Source: UBA1738 sp045658645 (GTDB lineage Bacteria; Bacillota; Clostridia; UBA1381). From it: a stretch of DNA of 46,595 nt. Shown piece after piece: positions 42,181 through 46,595 of the stretch (position 1 is the stretch's first letter; the number at the start of each line of letters is the position of its first letter). The DNA lies in NCBI GenBank assembly GCA_045658645.1, contig JAZOVJ010000028.1, forward strand, positions 1 to 46,595, in the 5' to 3' direction. The notes beneath the pieces were generated by a model that worked only from the letters and a program-made list of their open reading frames with translations, was not told the DNA's origin and searched no databases. Made by a program: the position numbers and the translations under genes.

Positions 42181-42636
42181 ATGAATTGTCCATATTGCGG
42201 ATTTTCAGAAAGTAAAGTAATCGACTCAAGACCAACAGAGGACGGCACTTCTATAAGACGAAGAAGAGAGTGTCTTAAGTGCCAGAGAAGATTTACCACT
42301 TACGAAAAGCTGGAAACGATTTCACTTATTGTGGTAAAGCAGGATAACTCACGTCAGCCGTATGACCGTGAAAAAGTATTAAGAGGTCTTATCCGTGCAT
42401 GCGAAAAAAGACCAATCACATATACACAGATGGAAAAGATTGTGGACGAAATTGAAAGTGAGCTTTATCAGATGATGTCCCGTGAAATCACATCTACTGA
42501 AATCGGTGAGCATGTTATGAGCCACTTAAAAGCAATTGACGAAGTTGCTTATGTAAGATTTGCGTCTGTTCATAAGAGATTTTCAGACATCAATACCTTT
42601 ATGGCGGCATTACAGGAGCTTTTGGAGGATAAATAA
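42181..42636 (+). CDS. nrdR: Transcriptional repressor NrdR
   Basis: NrdR senses ATP/dATP and represses ribonucleotide reductase genes. The N-terminal zinc ribbon has CPYCGF (Cys3, Cys6) and CLKCQRRF (about 31-38), with the basic stretch SIRRRREC between. An ATP-cone domain covers about residues 49-140. The 151-residue size is standard. No reductase gene is in the window. mnmE starts 1 base after its stop. Confidence 0.97.
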   Translation: MNCPYCGFSESKVIDSRPTEDGTSIRRRRECLKCQRRFTTYEKLETISLIVVKQDNSRQPYDREKVLRGLIRACEKRPITYTQMEKIVDEIESELYQMMSREITSTEIGEHVMSHLKAIDEVAYVRFASVHKRFSDINTFMAALQELLEDK

Positions 42637-42637
42637 G

Positions 42638-43975
42638 GTGAATGAAAGAACAATAGCGGCGCTTTCCACACCGCAGGGTGTAGGCGGAATTGCCGTAATT
42701 CGCATAAGCGGAGCGGAAGCAATCGTAATATGCGATAAAATTTTTAAGGGCAGTAAAAAGCTTACAGAATGTGAGAGCCATACTATCAACTATGGACACA
42801 TAGTTTCTGATGGTAAGGTGATAGACGAGGTTCTGGTGGCTGTAATGCTTGCACCTAAAACCTATACAAGAGAAAATGTGGTGGAAATAAGCACTCACGG
42901 CGGTGCGGTTGCATCAAAGCTTGTTTTAGAGGCACTTATAAAAGCCGGTGCGTATCCTGCCGAGCCCGGTGAATTTACAAAGCGCGCCTTTTTAAACGGA
43001 AGAATTGACTTGTCTCAGGCAGAAGGCATAATTGATATTATAAACTCAAAAACGGCTATTGAGGAGCGTAACGCACTTTCTCAGGCGGGAGGCGGACTTT
43101 CAAAGGAAATTGAAACTATGCGTGCATCACTGGTAAATCTTGCGGCACGTATGCAGGTGGCAATTGATTACCCCGATGAGGATTTGGAAGACGTCACTTT
43201 GGACGAAATCGGTGAATTAATTAAAGAAAACATTGAAAAAACCGATAAACTGCTTAAAACAGCCGATAGCGGACGTGTGTTAAAAAACGGCATTAAAACC
43301 GCAATTGTGGGGAAACCCAATGTTGGAAAGTCTTCGCTTTTAAACTGTATGGCAAAATCCGACAGAGCGATAGTTACCGATATTGCAGGAACTACACGTG
43401 ACGTGATTGAAGAGTTTGTAAACTTTGACGGCGTTCCGTTGGTGCTTTTGGATACCGCAGGAATTCACGAAACTGAAGACGTGGTTGAAAAAATCGGCGT
43501 GGAGCGTTCGAAAAAGGCGATAGAAGAAGCAGAGCTTGTAATATTAATGCTTGATTTAAGCCGTGCGCTTTGCGAAGAAGACAACGAGCTTTTGGAGCTT
43601 ACAAAGGATAAAAAACGTATCATTGTTGCCAACAAAAGTGATATAAAGACGGAAACTGTGGAAGATGCAATAGAAATCTCTGTAAAAAGAGGGATTGGCA
43701 TTGATAAGCTTTCTTCGGAAATCAGAAATATGTATAGCCTTGGCGAGCTTGAAACCGGCGGAATTGTGGTTACAAATCTTCGCCATATTTCAGCGCTTAC
43801 AAGGATAAAGGAAACTCTGGAGCGGGCAGCAGATGCCGTTGAAAGCGGTTTGCCGCAGGATTTGGCGGCACTTGATATCTATTCGGCTATTGATATCCTG
43901 GGCGAAATTACGGGTGATACGGTTTCAGAATCTATCGTTAGTGAGATATTCCATAATTTCTGTGTTGGAAAATAA
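42638..43975 (+). CDS. mnmE: tRNA modification GTPase MnmE
   Basis: MnmE works with MnmG to place a carboxymethylaminomethyl or aminomethyl group on uridine 34 of tRNAs. The N-terminal folate-binding domain (STPQGVGGIAVIRISG) comes first. A helical domain surrounds the inserted G domain: GKPNVGKSSLLN (about 220), DTAGIHETED (about 270) and NKSD (about 330). The C-terminal FCVGK is a variant of the FCIGK tail with its functional cysteine. GTG 42638, behind GGAGG, gives a 445-residue protein of near-normal size. The earlier codon at 42560 lies inside nrdR. mnmG is not in view. Confidence 0.95.
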   Translation: MNERTIAALSTPQGVGGIAVIRISGAEAIVICDKIFKGSKKLTECESHTINYGHIVSDGKVIDEVLVAVMLAPKTYTRENVVEISTHGGAVASKLVLEALIKAGAYPAEPGEFTKRAFLNGRIDLSQAEGIIDIINSKTAIEERNALSQAGGGLSKEIETMRASLVNLAARMQVAIDYPDEDLEDVTLDEIGELIKENIEKTDKLLKTADSGRVLKNGIKTAIVGKPNVGKSSLLNCMAKSDRAIVTDIAGTTRDVIEEFVNFDGVPLVLLDTAGIHETEDVVEKIGVERSKKAIEEAELVILMLDLSRALCEEDNELLELTKDKKRIIVANKSDIKTETVEDAIEISVKRGIGIDKLSSEIRNMYSLGELETGGIVVTNLRHISALTRIKETLERAADAVESGLPQDLAALDIYSAIDILGEITGDTVSESIVSEIFHNFCVGK

Positions 43976-43983
43976 TGTATAAA

Positions 43984-43997
43984 TGTATAATTATGCG
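43984..43997. promoter_or_regulatory. ArgR-like box 1
   Basis: TGTATAATTATGCG fits the ArgR/AhrC operator core TGNATAATTATNCA at all but the last position. Its centre lies 53 bases, about five helical turns, upstream of the centre of box 2. Assignment is by consensus only. Confidence 0.45.
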
Positions 43998-44035
43998 AGA
44001 AATGAAAAATTATTGGGAAAATTTCTTAAAAGTGC

Positions 44036-44064
44036 TTGCATAATTATAGATTGTTTGCTATAAT
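44036..44064 (+). promoter_or_regulatory. Promoter of the amino-acid transporter operon, overlapping ArgR-like box 2
   Basis: TTGCAT (44036-44041), 17-base spacer, TATAAT (44059-44064). The second operator-like site, TGCATAATTATAGA at 44037-44050, covers the -35, so a bound repressor would block polymerase. Boxes 1 and 2 also contain an 11-base perfect inverted repeat (43986-43996 and 44038-44048). No terminator is seen between mnmE and this promoter. Confidence 0.7.
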
Positions 44065-44107
44065 GTATCTATTAAAATTTACCTGTTAAGGTAGGGAGGA
44101 TTTTATT

Positions 44108-44911
44108 ATGAAAAAGAATTTAATAAAAGTATTAGCAATGGCTATGACACTTGTATTGGCATTAGGTATGCTTGCAGGCTGCGGTGCAAAGAAAGTTGAG
44201 CTTCAGATTTTGGATACAGAATATGCAGTTGAAGAATATGCTATCTGTATTGCAAAGGAAAACACAGACCTTCTTGACAAAATCAATGCGGCTTTGGTTG
44301 AGCTGGAAAATGACGGAACAAAGAAAGCAATCGTTGATAAGTACATATCAGGCGTTGCAAACGACCTTGTATTCCAGCAGGATGCAGAGGGTAAGGAAGA
44401 GCTACATATGGCTACAAACGCTCAGTTCCCTCCATACGAATACTACGAAAATGAAAAGGTAGTAGGTATCGATGCTGAAATGGCAGCAGCTATCGCTGAT
44501 AAGCTTGGTATGAAGCTTGTTATTGACGATATGGACTTTGATGCAATCATCACAGCTGTTCAGACAGGTAAGTCTGATATGGGTATGGCTGGTATGACAG
44601 TTACAGAAGAAAGACTACAGAACATCAATTTCACAACTTCTTATGCAACAGGTATCCAGTCAGTTATCGTTCCTGTAGGAAGCGAAATCACAAGTGTTGA
44701 TGACCTATTCGCTGATGGTGCTGAGTACTTGATCGGTACTCAGAAGGGTACAACAGGTGACATTTACGCAGAAGGCGACTTCGGTGCAGAACGTGTTATG
44801 AAGTATACATCTGGTAACGAAGCTGTTCAGGCTCTTATCACAGGTAAGGTTGATTGCGTAATCATCGACAATGAACCTGCAAAGGCATATGTTGCAGCAA
44901 ACAACAAATAA
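44108..44911 (+). CDS. Amino-acid ABC transporter binding lipoprotein (SBP family 3), circularly permuted
   Basis: A lipoprotein signal peptide ends in LAGC (lipid Cys25). The order of the binding domain is unusual. Residues 29-81 (LQILDTEYAVEEYAI..., then LLDKINAALVELENDGT and IVDKYI) match the segment that normally closes SBP family 3 proteins. After a linker of about 17 residues, the normal beginning follows at about residue 99 (LHMATNAQFPPYEYYE), with FDAIITAVQTGKSDM and GKVDCVIIDNEPAKAYVAANNK ending the protein. Joining the real C-terminus to residue 29 restores a standard domain of normal length. Partner permease and ATPase genes follow. The ligand is probably a polar amino acid, arginine-like if the ArgR boxes are real. 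Confidence 0.92.
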   Translation: MKKNLIKVLAMAMTLVLALGMLAGCGAKKVELQILDTEYAVEEYAICIAKENTDLLDKINAALVELENDGTKKAIVDKYISGVANDLVFQQDAEGKEELHMATNAQFPPYEYYENEKVVGIDAEMAAAIADKLGMKLVIDDMDFDAIITAVQTGKSDMGMAGMTVTEERLQNINFTTSYATGIQSVIVPVGSEITSVDDLFADGAEYLIGTQKGTTGDIYAEGDFGAERVMKYTSGNEAVQALITGKVDCVIIDNEPAKAYVAANNK

Positions 44912-44931
44912 TTTAAAATAAACATACATTA

Positions 44932-44965
44932 AGGGGCGGATTTCTTGTTCCGCCCCTAATATTTT
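44932..44965 (+). terminator. Intra-operon terminator between binding protein and permease
   Basis: AGGGGCGGA (44932-44940) pairs perfectly with TCCGCCCCT (44949-44957), then AATATTTT. Partial read-through would give more binding protein than membrane components, a common pattern in transporter operons. Confidence 0.8.
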
Positions 44966-44984
44966 GACTTTAAGGAGTGATAAA

Positions 44985-45734
44985 ATGAGTGGTATCTGGA
45001 ACGGTATTTGCACTTGGGCGGCAGATATGAAAGCAGACTTTATACTGAACTTTGTTGAAGAAAACAGATGGAAGTTCATAACCACAGGTCTTTCCAATAC
45101 TATAATCATAACATTTTTAGCACTTATTATAGGTGTGATTTTGGGTATCGTAATCGCAATTGTAAGGTCAAGCTATGACAAAACATATACTGAAATGCGA
45201 AAGGGCTTCAAAAAATTCCTTTTGTGGCTTGGTAATAAAATTTGCGAAATCTACCTGACAGTTATCCGTGGAACACCGGTTGTAGTACAGCTTATGGTGA
45301 TGTATTACATCATATTTGCATCATCACGAAACAGCCTTATGGTTGCGGTGCTGTCCTTCGGTATTAACTCGGGTGCGTATGTTGCAGAAATTGTGCGTTC
45401 AGGTATAATGTCAATTGACCCTGGTCAGTTTGAGGCAGGAAGAAGCCTTGGTTTTGACTATAAGGCAACAATGTGGCATATCATTATCCCGCAGGCGTTC
45501 AAGAACGTGCTTCCTGCGCTTGCAAACGAATTTATTGTGCTTTTGAAGGAAACATCAGTTGCAGGTTACGTAACAATCCGTGACCTTACAATGGGTGGTA
45601 ATATCATAAGAGCGGCTACATATTCACCGTTCTTACCGCTTATTGCTGTTGCCGCTATATATCTTGTTATGGTAATTGTGTTTACAAAGCTTGTAAATAT
45701 TCTGGAAAGGAGACTTAGAAACAATGAGCGATAA
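44985..45734 (+). CDS. Amino-acid ABC transporter permease
   Basis: A 249-residue inner-membrane permease of the HisMQ family. About five hydrophobic segments are seen, with TVIRGTPVVVQL (about 90) and the coupling-loop EAGRSLGFDYKATMWHIIIPQA (EAA motif, about 147-165) that contacts the ATPase. I chose ATG 44985, right behind AAGGAGTG, over a TTG at 44964. Only one permease gene is present, so the channel is likely a homodimer. It overlaps the ATPase gene by 11 bases. Confidence 0.94.
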   Translation: MSGIWNGICTWAADMKADFILNFVEENRWKFITTGLSNTIIITFLALIIGVILGIVIAIVRSSYDKTYTEMRKGFKKFLLWLGNKICEIYLTVIRGTPVVVQLMVMYYIIFASSRNSLMVAVLSFGINSGAYVAEIVRSGIMSIDPGQFEAGRSLGFDYKATMWHIIIPQAFKNVLPALANEFIVLLKETSVAGYVTIRDLTMGGNIIRAATYSPFLPLIAVAAIYLVMVIVFTKLVNILERRLRNNER

Positions 45735-46464
45735 TATTATAAAAGTTTCCGGACTGAAAAAACATTACTTTGGCGGTAAAATCAAGGCGTTAGACGGCGT
45801 TGACCTTGAAGTTAAAAAGGGAGAAGTTATCGTTATAATCGGACCGTCAGGCTGCGGTAAATCAACATTTCTTCGTTCTCTAAACCTTTTGGAAGTGCCG
45901 ACAGAGGGCGAAATCTTCCTTGAGGGAATCAACATAGCTGACCCTAAAAACGATATAAATCTGCACAGACAGAAGATGGGAATGGTATTCCAGCAGTTTA
46001 ACCTGTTCCCTCATATGACAGTTTTAAAGAATATGTGCATAGCACCTATGAAGCTTAAAAAGATGTCAAAAGCAGAAGCCGAAGCACAGGCTATGGAACT
46101 TTTAAAGGTGGTAGGCCTTGAGGACAGAGCAAATGCTTATCCGGCGCAGTTATCAGGAGGTCAGAAACAGAGAATTGCAATTGTCCGCGCACTTTGTATG
46201 AAGCCGGACGTTATGCTTTTTGACGAGCCGACATCAGCCCTGGACCCTGAAATGGTAGGGGAAGTTTTAGACGTTATGAAAAAGCTTGCCGTTGAGGGTA
46301 TGACAATGCTTGTGGTAACTCACGAAATGGGTTTTGCCAAAGAGGTTGCAGACCGTGTAATCTTTATGGAGGGCGGAGCAATTTTGGAAGAGGGAACACC
46401 TGACGAAATCTTTACAAACCCTAAAAACGACAGAACTAAGGAATTTTTGAGTAAAGTTCTATAA
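45724..46464 (+). CDS. Amino-acid ABC transporter ATPase (GlnQ-like)
   Basis: The 246-residue ATPase of the polar amino-acid uptake group. Walker A GPSGCGKST is at about residue 39, the Q-loop at VFQQFNLFPHMT, and the ABC signature LSGGQKQRIAI at about 143. Walker B LFDEPTSALDPE is at about 161 and the switch His is in VTHEMGFA. The sequence is that of GlnQ/HisP-type proteins, which serve arginine, glutamine, histidine or cystine systems. Last gene of the operon, followed by a clear terminator. Confidence 0.95.
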   Translation: MSDNIIKVSGLKKHYFGGKIKALDGVDLEVKKGEVIVIIGPSGCGKSTFLRSLNLLEVPTEGEIFLEGINIADPKNDINLHRQKMGMVFQQFNLFPHMTVLKNMCIAPMKLKKMSKAEAEAQAMELLKVVGLEDRANAYPAQLSGGQKQRIAIVRALCMKPDVMLFDEPTSALDPEMVGEVLDVMKKLAVEGMTMLVVTHEMGFAKEVADRVIFMEGGAILEEGTPDEIFTNPKNDRTKEFLSKVL

Positions 46465-46469
46465 TTAAT

Positions 46470-46497
46470 AAAACCGCAGGGGACTCCTGCGGTTTTG
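46470..46497 (+). terminator. Terminator of the transporter operon
   Basis: AAAACCGCAGG (46470-46480) pairs with CCTGCGGTTTT (46486-46496) over a 5-base loop, with a T-run included in the stem end. Confidence 0.9.
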
Positions 46498-46530
46498 TAT
46501 TTGAATATTGAGATATTTTTGGAAAATACC

Positions 46531-46559
46531 TTGACAATAAGCGGTGTTTTTTGTATAAT
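46531..46559 (+). promoter_or_regulatory. Perfect consensus promoter reading out of the window
   Basis: TTGACA (46531-46536), exactly 17 bases, TATAAT (46554-46559). It is the only full-consensus promoter here, so a highly expressed gene or stable RNA probably starts just beyond the window; the remaining 36 bases show no reading frame start I can support. Confidence 0.75.
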
Positions 46560-46595
46560 AATAGCTGTTATCAATAGAGAATGCACCTGTGGCGG

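Noticed and set aside
44108..44360. Frameshift or fused unrelated domain at the start of the binding protein
   Set aside because: The frame is uninterrupted from signal peptide to stop, and the N-terminal segment is itself recognisably the missing family C-terminus, so permutation explains it better.

Overview
The window reads as chromosomal core-genome DNA of a low- to medium-GC Gram-positive bacterium of the class Clostridia. The basis is: strong AGGAGG-type ribosome binding sites, TTGACA/TATAAT promoters often with a TGn extension, frequent GTG/TTG starts, a fused IspH-ribosomal protein S1 gene, RemA, DUF1934, YlmC/YmxH and GerMN proteins, a PASTA kinase/phosphatase pair, an HPr with both His15 and Ser46, and rqcH. 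I cannot name a genus. Nothing looks like a prophage, plasmid or integrated island.

Layout. 1-5280: a tightly packed plus-strand operon, lspA-rluD-ddl-murI-DUF1934-S41 protease (lipoprotein processing, wall precursors, rRNA modification). It ends at a two-way terminator facing rqcH on the minus strand (5280-7025). From 7190 to 23100 runs a long plus-strand series of housekeeping genes: yicC-remA-gmk-rpoZ-priA-def-fmt-metalloprotease-rsmB-rlmN-stp-prkC-rsgA-rpe-thiN-cysteine desulfurase-thiI. It joins nucleotide supply, replication restart, translation initiation, rRNA methylation, ribosome maturation, wall-sensing phosphorylation and tRNA thiolation. recA, ptsH and uvrC-pgeF follow. Then come an orphan peptide-type binding lipoprotein, a RpiR regulator, a BaiN-like flavoprotein, cmk, plsC and ispH-rpsA (to 34300).

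34300-41600 is more variable. It holds a structured MITE-like repeat, a minus-strand DacF-like penicillin-binding protein whose SxxK site has become GLTN, a ComEA-like gene, and a response regulator-histidine kinase-GerMN trio whose layout recalls MtrAB-LpqB. A minus-strand beta-propeller with an SLH-like tail and no signal peptide follows, then a YlmC-type PRC-barrel protein. The 600-base gap at 41580-42180 holds a minus-strand structured RNA gene with its own promoter and terminator (6S RNA is the best guess), and the nrdR promoter region. nrdR and mnmE follow.

The window ends with an amino-acid ABC transporter operon. Two sites resembling ArgR boxes flank or overlap its promoter. Its binding protein appears to be a circular permutation: the segment that normally ends this family sits directly after the lipobox. 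That permuted protein is the most striking observation here. The inactive-looking DacF, the structured RNA and the unsecreted propeller come next.
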